From Gammaproteobacteria bacterium (GTDB lineage: Bacteria > Pseudomonadota > Gammaproteobacteria > UBA6186 > Azoamicaceae): DNA of 58,368 nucleotides. The stretch lies in contig JABDFC010000008.1 in the NCBI GenBank assembly GCA_013286785.1, forward strand, positions 1-58,368. The letters run 5' to 3'. Position numbers and translations under genes: made by a program. This document shows, piece by piece, positions 17,667 through 26,823 of this stretch (the stretch's first letter is position 1; every line of letters begins with the position of its first letter). Under the pieces are notes generated by a model, which saw only the letters and a list, made by a program, of their open reading frames with translations, made no database searches and was not told the origin of the DNA.

Positions 17667-18781
17667 GGCTCAAGATCTCTTTTAAAACGTCTTGTACCAA
17701 TCATGATGATAATGAAACAAAATAACATAAGTCCTATAAATGGTATTGAAAGCGATATAAACCCCGTTCCTTTTAAGAAAGTATCCCTGGAAATTTCCAT
17801 AAACCATCGTGCAGGCAAGATCATCGTAAAATACTGCACAAACGCCGGCATACTTTCGATCGGAAAAATAAAGCCTGAAAGAAGCTGAGTAGGCAGCATT
17901 CCAGTCATCATGGCGATTTGCATTGCGACTTGTTGATTTCGAGTTGTGACAGATATCAACAAACCCTGCGCCAAATATGCAACCAAGAATATCAGAGCAC
18001 CCAACCCAAAAACAAGATGGTTCCCGATAAATGGAACACCAAAAATCAGACGAGCTATCAAATATATCATGGCTACTGCAATGATCCCCATTACCCCATA
18101 TGGGGTAAGTTTCCCAATGATAATTTCCAGAGGCTGTACCGGTGTTGACAACAGCAGTTCCATCGAACCATTTTCATATTCACGAGCAACCGTGAGTGAA
18201 GTTAACAATACAGATAGGATCCCCATGATCAGAACGTTCAGTCCTGGGATCACAAACCAACGACTGTTCAATTCCGGATTAAATAAATACCGAGATCGTA
18301 TTTCGTAAGGACTCACAGGATTATCATCCGCGATTCGACTGGCAGCGATTGTCTGAATACTGCCGATATAACCTAAAATCGGTGTTACAGTTGAGCTATC
18401 TGAGCCATCCAGCAAAATCTGAGCACTAGAACCTCTTTCAGCCAAAAGATCTCTTTCAAAATAAGGAGGGATTATCAATGCCGCTCTAGCGTTTTCTGAA
18501 ATCAGTTTTTCTATAGATTTATCCGGGGATTCGGCGTGATTCACAATAAAATATCCTGAGCTTCCAAACACTTCCTGCAGCCGGCGAGAACTCTGAGATT
18601 GATCAAAATCACTGACTGAAAGCACAATGTTTTTGACGTTAAATTCGATTGCCATCCCAAATATAACCACCATAAAGATCGGCAACCCCAAAGCCGCCCC
18701 CAGTGTAAAAGGATCTCGAAGAATATGAAAAACTTCTTTTTTTGCAATCGCCAAAGCTCGACGCAAAGAAAATTCTTTCAT
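17663..18781 (-). CDS. ABC-2 type transporter permease (YbhS-like)
   Basis: 372 residues with the same topology as the following gene and recognisable family blocks: KEVFHILRDPFTLGAALGLP at the N-terminus, SRYLFNPELNSRWFVIPGL before the membrane core and REYENGSMELLLSTPVQPLE in the cytoplasmic loop. It should pair with the downstream permease as a heterodimer driven by the two ATPases upstream. Its start overlaps the upstream ATPase stop by 4 bases. Confidence 0.88.
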   Translation of the reverse strand: MKEFSLRRALAIAKKEVFHILRDPFTLGAALGLPIFMVVIFGMAIEFNVKNIVLSVSDFDQSQSSRRLQEVFGSSGYFIVNHAESPDKSIEKLISENARAALIIPPYFERDLLAERGSSAQILLDGSDSSTVTPILGYIGSIQTIAASRIADDNPVSPYEIRSRYLFNPELNSRWFVIPGLNVLIMGILSVLLTSLTVAREYENGSMELLLSTPVQPLEIIIGKLTPYGVMGIIAVAMIYLIARLIFGVPFIGNHLVFGLGALIFLVAYLAQGLLISVTTRNQQVAMQIAMMTGMLPTQLLSGFIFPIESMPAFVQYFTMILPARWFMEISRDTFLKGTGFISLSIPFIGLMLFCFIIIMIGTRRFKRDLEP

Positions 18782-19722
18782 GTGCGTTTTTCCTCTACCG
18801 TCTTAATAAAGACGTCTTCAAGAGAAGGATTAATCGATCTAATTTCAAAAAGATCATCAAATTTGTGACGATCTTTTTCCCAACCTTCAAGTGTTTTAAT
18901 AGACGCATGGAATCTAAGCCCATAGGCTTCAAAAAAGGAAAATAAGGGCTCTTTCTCCAATACTAAAATTTCTTCGAACGTTAATTTGTTTTTAGGGTAA
19001 AATTCAAACATCGGCATAGGGAAGGTGTTTTTCTTCAAACCTTCAATTGTATCCAGCGCTACAATCCTGCCATCGCGCATCAGTGCAATTCGTTCACACT
19101 GTTCGGCTTCATCCATATAGTGCGTAGTAACAAACACCGTTTTTCCCTTTTCAGACAGTGCTCGAATCAATGACCAAAAATTGGCTCTTGCCGTTGGGGA
19201 AACCCCGGCAGTGGGTTCATCTAAAAAAATAATTTCCGGATCATGTAGCAACGCTCCTACTAAAGACACTTGTTGTTTTGTCCCTCCTGGTAAGTCTTGA
19301 ACCGTCGTACGCATGGATCGATCGAAGCTGATGAACTCAAGCAGTTCTGCTCTACGCTTAAGGTAGGTATTTGAGTCAATTTTTCGCAAAGATGCAATAA
19401 AATTTAAATTTTCCTCCACGGTTAAATCATTATACAAGGTGAACTTCTGAGACATATAACCTACGATAGATTTTATAGATAATTCATCCACACCACTGCT
19501 ATAGCCCGCGACACTGACCATCCCAGCGGTTGGATTCAGCAAACCACACAGTACTCTAATCGTGGTCGTCTTTCCCGCACCATTGGCCCCTAAAAACCCA
19601 AAGATCTCTCCACGTTTCACGCTAAATGAGATGTCATTCACTGCCAAAAAATCACCAAATTGCACGATAAGATTTCTGACATCAACCACACTATCAACAG
19701 ATGATTTATTTTGATTAACCAT
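18778..19722 (-). CDS. ABC transporter ATP-binding protein (YbhF C-half-like)
   Basis: 314 residues. Walker A GANGAGKTTT (~44-53), signature LPGGTKQQVSLVGALLHDPE with Pro and Thr variants of LSGGQ, Walker B IIFLDEPTAGVSP and switch His in VFVTTHYMDEAE. The C-terminal ~90 residues form the extra domain typical of drug-export ATPases. In E. coli YbhF two such ATPase halves are fused; here they are separate genes overlapping by 8 bases. Confidence 0.88.
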   Translation of the reverse strand: MVNQNKSSVDSVVDVRNLIVQFGDFLAVNDISFSVKRGEIFGFLGANGAGKTTTIRVLCGLLNPTAGMVSVAGYSSGVDELSIKSIVGYMSQKFTLYNDLTVEENLNFIASLRKIDSNTYLKRRAELLEFISFDRSMRTTVQDLPGGTKQQVSLVGALLHDPEIIFLDEPTAGVSPTARANFWSLIRALSEKGKTVFVTTHYMDEAEQCERIALMRDGRIVALDTIEGLKKNTFPMPMFEFYPKNKLTFEEILVLEKEPLFSFFEAYGLRFHASIKTLEGWEKDRHKFDDLFEIRSINPSLEDVFIKTVEEKRT

Positions 19723-20449
19723 TCAAACTCCGCTGAATAAAAAGATCCTCAAAACTTTTTACTTTCGAGTCATTCAGTAATTGTCTGGGTTCGCCTTCTG
19801 CTACAAGAAGGCCCTTTTCCAGGAGATGAACGTAACCACATTTTTCTGCTTCGTCCATATAAGCCGTTGTCAAAATAATCAGAATCTTCTGATCTGCCAA
19901 TCGATACAGTAGTTCCCAAAATTCACGCCGGCTAATCGGATCTACTCCATTAGTCGGTTCGTCCAACAATATGATCTGAGGTGAACGCAATAGCGCGCAC
20001 ATTAACCCCAGTTTTTTGTACATCCCGCCAGAGAGCTTTCCTGCAGGTCGATCGATAAAATTTTCTAAACGGGTAATTTGTAGTAACTCTTGTTTTCTTT
20101 GTTGATACACATCATCAGAAATGCCATAAAGCTCTTTAAAAAAGTCTAAATGCTCCCCAATCGAGAGATCAGCATATAGACTTTGCTGCTGCGGCATATA
20201 AGCTACACTGGCTCGGATGATTTCAAAATCAATGGCCGAGTCATTCTGAAGAAATTCAACACAACCTTGGTTAGGCTTTAATAACCCCAATAATAAACGC
20301 ATGAGCGTTGTCTTTCCTGCCCCTTCAGGGCCAATCACGCCATGCATATGTCCTGGTGCAAAGTATAAAGAGACATTATTCAATGCAGTCACATTTTTAA
20401 ATGTTTTTCGGATTGCGTGAACCTTTACAGCAAAGACATTCTGAGACAT
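19715..20449 (-). CDS. ABC transporter ATP-binding protein (YbhF N-half-like)
   Basis: 244 residues with Walker A GPEGAGKTTL, signature LSGGMYKKLGLMCALLRSPQ, Walker B IILLDEPTNGVDP. The switch loop reads ILTTAYMDEAEKCG, with Ala at the usual His position, so this half may be the degenerate site of an asymmetric ATPase pair. It starts 10 bases after the membrane-fusion gene and is coupled to the next ATPase gene. Confidence 0.87.
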   Translation of the reverse strand: MSQNVFAVKVHAIRKTFKNVTALNNVSLYFAPGHMHGVIGPEGAGKTTLMRLLLGLLKPNQGCVEFLQNDSAIDFEIIRASVAYMPQQQSLYADLSIGEHLDFFKELYGISDDVYQQRKQELLQITRLENFIDRPAGKLSGGMYKKLGLMCALLRSPQIILLDEPTNGVDPISRREFWELLYRLADQKILIILTTAYMDEAEKCGYVHLLEKGLLVAEGEPRQLLNDSKVKSFEDLFIQRSLNG

Positions 20450-20458
20450 CCCTTAATC

Positions 20459-21217
20459 CTATGGCAATCTAACCTCAATCGTCATTCCGGGTTTTAGCAC
20501 TTCTTCTTCATTGGATCCCAGAAAACTGATCTTTACTCCAAACACCAGCCGAGTTCTTTCTGAACGCGTTTGCACATTCTTAGGGGTAAATTCTGCTTCA
20601 GAGTTAATTTTGATAATTTTTCCCTCAAACTCTCGGTTGTTCATTTCAGGTAAGATCCCTATTAATTTCATCCCAACTTTGAGTTTTGCAACTTCAGGCT
20701 GGGGAACATAAATATAAGCCCATATGTCCCGAATATTAGCCAAAGTCAACAATTTTAGGCCTGGGCTCGCATATTCTGCAGGTTCATGATATCGATTCAA
20801 GACAGTCCCATTAATAGGAGAACGGATAGAACACCATTGTAAATGGATGTCTGCCTCTTCTTTTTTGTTGATAAATTGATCCAGAGACTCTTGTGAAATG
20901 GCTTTTTGTAAAAATAAGCGATGGTTTCTTTTGTAATCATCTTCAGCCAATTTTGCATCCGGCTTATAGTCTTCACAGGATAGAACAATGAGTTCTTGAC
21001 CCATGTTAACGTGGTCTCCTTCATACACGGTGATATTAGCAATGGACGACGGTAGTTGGGCCGAGAGATCGACCAAAGTTGCCTCGAGTGTCCCCGCATA
21101 CAGAAATTCCGTATCAAAATAGAGCAATTTAACGCAAAAGCCCAAAGCGGCCAAAATGACGGCAATGATCAAAATTTTAGGCTTTCTCTTTTTATTCGCA
21201 ACGGGTGCCTCTGCCAT
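20459..21217 (-). CDS. HlyD-family periplasmic adaptor (YbhG-like)
   Basis: 252 residues. An N-terminal anchor (ILIIAVILAALGFCVKLLYF), then the lipoyl/barrel halves of HlyD adaptors: LPSSIANITVYEGDHVNMGQ, a short coiled hairpin (~80-125, with FLQKAISQESLDQF) and IRSPINGTVLNRYHEPAEY. It would link the ABC-2 permeases to an outer-membrane channel. The helical hairpin is short compared with most HlyD proteins. No outer-membrane factor gene is in the window, so a TolC-like protein elsewhere is implied. Confidence 0.87.
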   Translation of the reverse strand: MAEAPVANKKRKPKILIIAVILAALGFCVKLLYFDTEFLYAGTLEATLVDLSAQLPSSIANITVYEGDHVNMGQELIVLSCEDYKPDAKLAEDDYKRNHRLFLQKAISQESLDQFINKKEEADIHLQWCSIRSPINGTVLNRYHEPAEYASPGLKLLTLANIRDIWAYIYVPQPEVAKLKVGMKLIGILPEMNNREFEGKIIKINSEAEFTPKNVQTRSERTRLVFGVKISFLGSNEEEVLKPGMTIEVRLP

Positions 21218-21252
21218 TATTTTATCCTATCTCACCTCGTGGAACGAATGTG

Positions 21253-22053
21253 TTAACGCACTAAACGTGGGTATAAAACGGTTCCAATCATGGTTAACAC
21301 GACAATAACCATCAGCATAAAGATAAAGTCGAATCCTAAACCATATGCACTACTAGTCCCTTGTAACATGATGGTTCTTAAAGCGTCAACTTCATAGGTT
21401 AATGGATTTGAATGTGCAATCGCTTTTAACCAACCCGGCATTGCTGCCACCGGATAAATCGCGTTACTGGCAAAGAATAACGGCATGGTTAAAACCTGCC
21501 CAATGCCCATAAACCGTTCGCGGGTTTTTACAATGCAAGCGATGACCAAAGAAAACGTTGAAAACAAAACTGCCCCTAAGATCAAATAGAGTAAAACTCC
21601 TAATATGGCTGTCAGAGACCAATCGATTTTAACATTTAAAAAATAGGCTAAGATGTAAACAACAATCAATTGGGAAACAGCCCGAATTGCCGAACCTAAG
21701 CCTTTCCCCAGTACAATGGCAGAACGCGGTATCGGTGCAACCACGAGTTTTTGCACCACACCCATGTCTCGTTCCCAAATCACAGCAATACCATTAAAAA
21801 TAGCAATAAATAAGACACTCTGCGCCAAAATACCAGGCGTTAGAAAATCTATATAAGCCACGTTACTATTAGTCACGATTTCATGGGAAATAACTTGGCC
21901 AAACATCAATAGCCATAACACGGGTTGAATGGATCGAAACAAGATTTCACTTTTCTGATGAGCAACCTTTCTGATTTCAAACTCGAGAATAACAAAGATA
22001 CTGGCAATATAATTACAAATACATTTTGCCAAACGGATAATGTATTGATGCAT
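21253..22053 (-). CDS. ABC-2 permease, DrrB/NodJ type
   Basis: A 266-residue six-segment permease with the ABC-2 signature region: SVLFIAIFNGIAVIWERDMG, then VAPIPRSAIVLGKGLGSAIR and PLFFASNAIYPVAAMPGWLK. This type works as a homodimer with a DrrA-like ATPase, which is the gene immediately upstream (the two overlap by one base in TAATG). Likely exports a lipid, drug or polyketide-like compound. Confidence 0.87.
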   Translation of the reverse strand: MHQYIIRLAKCICNYIASIFVILEFEIRKVAHQKSEILFRSIQPVLWLLMFGQVISHEIVTNSNVAYIDFLTPGILAQSVLFIAIFNGIAVIWERDMGVVQKLVVAPIPRSAIVLGKGLGSAIRAVSQLIVVYILAYFLNVKIDWSLTAILGVLLYLILGAVLFSTFSLVIACIVKTRERFMGIGQVLTMPLFFASNAIYPVAAMPGWLKAIAHSNPLTYEVDALRTIMLQGTSSAYGLGFDFIFMLMVIVVLTMIGTVLYPRLVR

Positions 22054-22859
22054 TATGATCCTCTCTCACCCTCAGTTCTACGTCGACTGGCAATCTCTTT
22101 GTAAGCGTGATCCGCTTCGATTGAGTTACCCGCATATTGAATAAAAACGTCATTTAAGGTAGCATTTTCCCCCAAAGCTGATTTTAGTGCTTTGGCAGTT
22201 CCCATCTGAACAATTTTCCCTTTCAACATAATCGCCACTTTATTACAAAGGTAGTCTGCCTCTAACATATCGTGCGTCGTTAGTATGATCGTCACACCAT
22301 CGCGCTTTTGGATCAATTCCAGATGATCCCATACTGCCTTTCTCGCAACCGGATCTAACCCGGAAGTGGGTTCATCTAAAAATAACACTCTGGGTTTGTG
22401 CAACATAGCCAAAATAATTTCCAAACGACGGATCATTCCACCCGAATATTCATTGACATAACGGTGAGCAACCGTTGACAACCCCATCGTTTCCAACGAT
22501 TCTTGGATCCGTTTTTCGCGTTCATTTTTGGGGATGCGGTAAAGTTTAGCAAACAGCAATAGATTTTCGTATCCCGTGAGACTGCCATCTGCAGAAATAA
22601 GTTGCGGCACATAGCCAATGATTTCGCGCACCTTCGCTGGATTTTTAAGAATACTGACCTGATTGATCAGCGCATCCCCTTCCGTTGGAGGCATTAAGGT
22701 GGTCAGCATTTTCATTAAGGTACTTTTACCCGCACCATTAGGACCAATTAGCGCAAACACATCTTTTTCCTGAACAGAAAAAGATAGTTGGTTAACTGCG
22801 GTAAGGCTGTCGAACCGCTTTGTGATTGCTTTACATTCTAAGGCGATTGGATCATCCAT
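22053..22859 (-). CDS. ABC transporter ATP-binding protein, DrrA type
   Basis: 268 residues: Walker A GPNGAGKSTL (~39-48), signature YSGGMIRRLEIILAMLHKPR, Walker B VLFLDEPTSGLDP, switch His in IILTTHDMLEAD. DrrA-type ATPases drive export of hydrophobic drugs. First gene of the operon: seven genes in one direction with gaps of 35 bases or less, so a promoter is expected in the 225 bases upstream, where I could not pick out a good one. Confidence 0.88.
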   Translation of the reverse strand: MDDPIALECKAITKRFDSLTAVNQLSFSVQEKDVFALIGPNGAGKSTLMKMLTTLMPPTEGDALINQVSILKNPAKVREIIGYVPQLISADGSLTGYENLLLFAKLYRIPKNEREKRIQESLETMGLSTVAHRYVNEYSGGMIRRLEIILAMLHKPRVLFLDEPTSGLDPVARKAVWDHLELIQKRDGVTIILTTHDMLEADYLCNKVAIMLKGKIVQMGTAKALKSALGENATLNDVFIQYAGNSIEADHAYKEIASRRRTEGERGS

Positions 22860-23084
22860 GCGTAAAACACCTTAATAGGGCTATTCAATAGGCATCAAAT
22901 ATATTCAGTATATATCCTCTTTACCGTTTTTTCTTATTGATCCTCATCGGCCTTGCTAACCGGCCAAAGGCTTAAGAGACGTTAAGCATTTTCATCAATT
23001 TTAAGTGATAACGAACTCGAACCAATAATTACTTGTGATCTTCTGTAATGATGAGGCACGCACATCGGATCCGTTCCACTGCTG

Positions 23085-23570
23085 TCATCCCTGGATGGAA
23101 ATCACTTTTCCATGAGTCATTTCAAGTAAATCCTTTCCTTGCAGATTAAAAACCGCATTAGGCGTCCCCGCAGCTGCCCAAACGCTGTCGAATTTCAGTA
23201 AGTCCTCATCAATAAACGTAAAATCTATGGCTTGTTTATGTCCTATCGGAGGAATGCCTCCTATCGCAAACCCGGTAACGGCTTTAGCAAAATCAGCATC
23301 CGCTTTGGTGATTTTTTCGCCCACCTGAGATTCAATTTTCTTTTCGTCCACACGGTTTGATCCCGAGGCCAGGATCAAAACAGATCGGTGAGTCAATTTT
23401 GTCTTAAAGATAAGTGATTTAACAATTTGAGCCACTTCGCACCCAATGGTCGATGCTGCATCCGCAGCAGTTCTGGTACTCTGAGACAACTCGAGCACCT
23501 GACAGCTTAGCCCATGACTCGCCAAAGCATTTTGAACACTTTCTGCACTTTTGGTTAGACTTTGATTCAT
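23085..23570 (-). CDS. YbaK/EbsC-family aminoacyl-tRNA deacylase
   Basis: 161 residues with the YbaK fold signatures: QIVKSLIFKT (the catalytic Lys segment), GFAIGGIPPIGH (conserved GxxxGGvpPvGh loop) and VWAAAGTPNAVF. Such proteins hydrolyse mischarged tRNAs, for example Cys- or Ala-tRNA(Pro), in the cytoplasm. The exact substrate class is not clear by eye. AAGG lies 8 bases before the ATG. Confidence 0.88.
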   Translation of the reverse strand: MNQSLTKSAESVQNALASHGLSCQVLELSQSTRTAADAASTIGCEVAQIVKSLIFKTKLTHRSVLILASGSNRVDEKKIESQVGEKITKADADFAKAVTGFAIGGIPPIGHKQAIDFTFIDEDLLKFDSVWAAAGTPNAVFNLQGKDLLEMTHGKVISIQG

Positions 23571-23596
23571 GTAAATAACCTTGCTTAGGATTAGTG

Positions 23597-23616
23597 GTGT
23601 CAGACACGAATGACAC
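23597..23616. repeat. Short palindromic repeat, copy 1 (GTGTCNGACACGAATGNCAC)
   Basis: GTGTCAGACACGAATGACAC, upstream of the YbaK-like gene. The GTGTC/GACAC core is self-complementary. An 18-of-20 match lies at 58268-58287. It resembles the palindromes of REP/BIME-type elements. Confidence 0.5.
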
Positions 23617-23800
23617 TAAGATAAGCAAAAGCTATTTATGAATCAAGCCGTTATTATCGTCATACCCGCGAAAGCACTGAATGATCTAGACCCGTTTCCC
23701 CGGACTGATTATTTGATAAACTTAATGCAATGTTGACAAATTTAAGAGGGTGGATTTGTACTATGAAATGAGATTTTGCTCATATTTTGAATAGATATTC

Positions 23801-24253
23801 TCAAAAAGGAGATCCATACTTTGAGCTTTGGTTGAATGGAGAAGGTGAACCATTTGTGCTAGTTGAGGATGTCTTATGAACTCCATTACCAACGACACGT
23901 CTGTAAGGGGTGAATTCTAAATCTACTCCACGACTTGTTTCAATCGTACCAACGCCTTGTTTAGGGCCGCTTTTAAGATCAAATCTATTGCTTAAAACAT
24001 ACAATAATTCACTTAGGCCCTCGCTGTCCGTGCACTGGATGACTAAGGTGGCTACGCCCTGTAAATCTTTTGAGAGATTCATGGCATTTTGGTCTTTTGG
24101 CAGTGTTGGCAGAAAAGGTTTTCGAGAAGGTCTGTTGATACCGCACATTCGATTTTCTACGCCAACTTTTTGGTAAATGGCGTTAATCAATTCTAAATCT
24201 TGACCTGTAATCGTAACCACATAGGTCGCTGGGCTATACGTGTATGTAAGCAT
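23801..24253 (-). CDS. Protein of unknown function, 150 residues
   Basis: GGAGGG lies 9 bases before the ATG, which supports a real gene. The N-terminal half alternates beta-like strands (YSPATYVVTITGQDLELINA) and ATLVIQCTDSEGLSELLYVL looks like an alpha/beta unit. The last ~30 residues are Ser/Thr/Asn/Pro-rich and probably disordered (TSSTSTNGSPSPFNQSSKYG). No signal peptide. I recognise no family. Disordered polar C-termini of this sort are common in secreted effectors, but that is only suggestive. Confidence 0.55.
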   Translation of the reverse strand: MLTYTYSPATYVVTITGQDLELINAIYQKVGVENRMCGINRPSRKPFLPTLPKDQNAMNLSKDLQGVATLVIQCTDSEGLSELLYVLSNRFDLKSGPKQGVGTIETSRGVDLEFTPYRRVVGNGVHKTSSTSTNGSPSPFNQSSKYGSPF

Positions 24254-24388
24254 ATCACTAGCCCTCCAGAGGCTTGTATCACAATGAAATTCTATACTAA
24301 GTATACAAACTTTTTCAAGAGCTAGAGCATTTGGAGGTAAATTTAAGCCTATAATTATCTAACATTCTGACAAATTCAAGGAAATATA

Positions 24389-24793
24389 ATGTTTACTCAT
24401 CCTATGAATTATTCTATTTTCGAAATTCTTCATACAAAAGGATTTATTCAATATCTTAATGATCCTATAGCAGCGTTTTTATTTGCTGCAATCCAAAACG
24501 CAATTCGAACACATATGCCAACAGTAGCCCTTGAAAAACAACTTTTTAATTACGTATGCTCTCCTGGAATGCAATCAAAAATGTTTACAGCATGTAACTC
24601 TTTTTTTTCACATCAAGCAAGAGCTTTAAAAAGAAAGTCTGATAATGAGAGGCAAGGCATAGAAACAGAGCAAAGTTCAGAAACTCAAGGAAGAAGTTTA
24701 TTGTATAGTCAAGGAAACCGAAAAAAACAAAAGGTAACCCCTTCGCCGAGAAATTCAGCTGGACCACCTCAAGAGCCATTCCAATTTAAATAA
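24389..24793 (+). CDS. Unknown small protein with basic, nuclear-signal-like tail
   Basis: 134 residues from an ATG with AAGGA upstream. The first ~80 residues look helical (IFEILHTKGFIQYLNDPIAA, then AIRTHMPTVALEKQLFNYVC). The C-terminal third is disordered and basic, with KRKSDNERQ and NRKKQKVTPSPR, patterns like eukaryotic nuclear localisation signals. No similarity recognised. The divergent position relative to the previous gene leaves a 135-base shared promoter region containing a TATAAT at 24350. Confidence 0.5.
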   Translation: MFTHPMNYSIFEILHTKGFIQYLNDPIAAFLFAAIQNAIRTHMPTVALEKQLFNYVCSPGMQSKMFTACNSFFSHQARALKRKSDNERQGIETEQSSETQGRSLLYSQGNRKKQKVTPSPRNSAGPPQEPFQFK

Positions 24794-25109
24794 TATTAGT
24801 CACTAAGAAAACTAATGAATGAGAGTAAATTATGTTGGCAGAACTTGAAATAACCTCATTAAAGTATGAAACAAATCTAATTCAAGTTCTTATTTGAATT
24901 ATTGCCATAAATGAGACGTCGCTATATTGGAGTCTAGATTCAATATATTTAAGTTTGCCTATACAACAGTCATATTCCAATTCCAAATGAAATTGTATTG
25001 ATCAGCAATTTTCCTTATCTTAGTTCCATTCGTGGCAAACACCTTTTTATCTTAAACACTGTATCAGAAATCCTATTATTTCTGATACCACCACCCTGGG
25101 AGAGTCACG

Positions 25110-25229
25110 ATGAAACAACTTATTTATCCATTAGAATTATCTCTTTTAGCGCCGTCAGTTAGGCAATCTACTGCAAAACTGGATGATCAGCTGCCGTTAT
25201 ACACTTCCGCTCTTGTCCAAACAGAATGA
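25110..25229 (+). pseudogene. DUF4440 (NTF2-like) gene, N-terminal remnant
   Basis: An ATG behind GGGAGAG opens a 39-residue frame whose first ~27 residues (LELSLLAPSVRQSTAKLDDQL) fit the N-terminus of DUF4440 proteins, where a LL.PeVR.S...Ld.LL helix precedes the sheet. The match stops abruptly near 25190, where the sequence becomes the 3' end of nhaC on the other strand. The rest of the ~120-residue domain is lost, so a deletion or insertion joined the two. The remaining part of the 374-base gap shows nothing else. Confidence 0.55.
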
Positions 25230-26520
25230 ATCCTACCCCAGCGATTCCAAGCAAATAACAATAATGCACATGAACAATAATGGATAACGGTGAAATACCC
25301 GCTAAAGATCCCGCCATTAAAATTTGCGCTCCATAAGGCAATATGCCTTGAAAAACACAAGAAAAGAGATCAACAATCGTCGCCGAACGATCAGGTGCAA
25401 CATTATTTTTTCTGGCAATCTCTCTCGTCATCTCCCCCGAAAGAATAATAGATGTTGTATTATTTGCCGTACAAATATCCGTGAAACTGACTAAAATGGC
25501 CATTGAAAACTCTGCAATTCTTTTTTGAATTTTCTTTTTTGACAGGATCCATTTTTCAAAAGCGCCTGTTATCAGAGAAAAGCCTCCTTGATATTTAATC
25601 AATGCGCCAAGCCCACTGATTAACAGTGAAAAAATCAATATTTCGAGCATGCTTTTATAGCCGTCAAAAATATTGTGTGCCACGGTCAAAAAAGTATAAG
25701 TGGGGATGGTCAGCACTCCTACAATCCCCGCAACGACAATTCCCAGGGTTAACACCACAAATACGTTAACGCCTGATAGAGAAAAAACCAATACCATGAA
25801 ATAAGGCAGACATTGGATCAACTGGTAATCCCCCTCTGCCAATATCGGTGTTCCTGATACGCGACTCCCTAACAAAGAGATTAACAACACTGTGACAAGC
25901 ATCGTCGGTAATGCCACTTTTAAATTTTTGTTAAATTTTTCTTGCGGTGTACAACCGTGAATTTGAGTCGCAGCAATACTCGTGTCTGAAATCAGTGAAA
26001 GATTATCACCGAACATTGCCCCTCCTACTAAGACACCCATTGTCAAAGGTAAAGAAAGGCCAAGCGAACTTGCTATCCCGACACCAATGGGTCCTATCGC
26101 AGCAATGGTACCCATGGATGTCCCGATTGCAGTAGAAACCAACGCTGACACTAAAAAAAGAACCGGCAGTGTTGCCTCCGCTGAGATAAAATTCAACGAG
26201 AAATGAACAATTGCGTGAACACCTCCAGTACTTTGCAACACAGCCGCAAAAGCGCCTGCCAAAAGATAAATCAAAACCATCACCATGATGTTTGTATCAC
26301 TGACCCCCTCTAAAAAAATATCCATACGCCGGTTAAACCGCTCTTTACAAAGGAGTATTGCTAAAATAATGGAAGGTAAAATAGCCACGGATGACGAAAC
26401 TTGATAAAACGCGTTTTCCTTCCCGGTGACACTAAAATACAAACCACACCCTAAAAATAAACCAAAAAATAAAACCAAAGGACACAAAGCAACCAGCCTT
26501 GCGATCGTAGTCGATTGCAT
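25168..26520 (-). CDS. nhaC: NhaC-family Na+/H+ antiporter
   Basis: A 450-residue membrane protein with 11-12 hydrophobic segments. VGGAMFGDNLSLISDTSIAA is the hallmark of NhaC carriers, and STAIGTSMGTIAAIGPIGVG and FTDICTANNTTSIILSG are its inverted-repeat partners holding the conserved Asp and Asn residues. It exchanges Na+ (or an organic solute in family variants such as malate/lactate) for protons across the inner membrane. AGGAGG lies 5 bases before the ATG. Its last 62 bases overlap a remnant gene on the other strand. Confidence 0.88.
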   Translation of the reverse strand: MQSTTIARLVALCPLVLFFGLFLGCGLYFSVTGKENAFYQVSSSVAILPSIILAILLCKERFNRRMDIFLEGVSDTNIMVMVLIYLLAGAFAAVLQSTGGVHAIVHFSLNFISAEATLPVLFLVSALVSTAIGTSMGTIAAIGPIGVGIASSLGLSLPLTMGVLVGGAMFGDNLSLISDTSIAATQIHGCTPQEKFNKNLKVALPTMLVTVLLISLLGSRVSGTPILAEGDYQLIQCLPYFMVLVFSLSGVNVFVVLTLGIVVAGIVGVLTIPTYTFLTVAHNIFDGYKSMLEILIFSLLISGLGALIKYQGGFSLITGAFEKWILSKKKIQKRIAEFSMAILVSFTDICTANNTTSIILSGEMTREIARKNNVAPDRSATIVDLFSCVFQGILPYGAQILMAGSLAGISPLSIIVHVHYCYLLGIAGVGFILFGQERKCITAADHPVLQ

Positions 26521-26823
26521 AGTACCTCCTATGCTACTAGGAAAATGAACTTAAAGTGGATTTTAGGACAAAGAAAAAAGAATTAGATGCCCAAAGGCAT
26601 CATCATGAAGAGACGAAAGCATTTTAAAATTTGTCTTTTATAATGGTTCATGGCAAATAAATTGTTCAACTTAAAAACCTGTACACTTTTTAACACACGC
26701 CTAAACCGAAAACAAGCGTTTTTTAACAAGAGAGCCCACCCTCTCTATTTAGGATTAAAACTCATCAAAATAACGATCTAATAGGGGAGATACACACCTC
26801 TCCAACCCACCGGAGCCTTCTCC

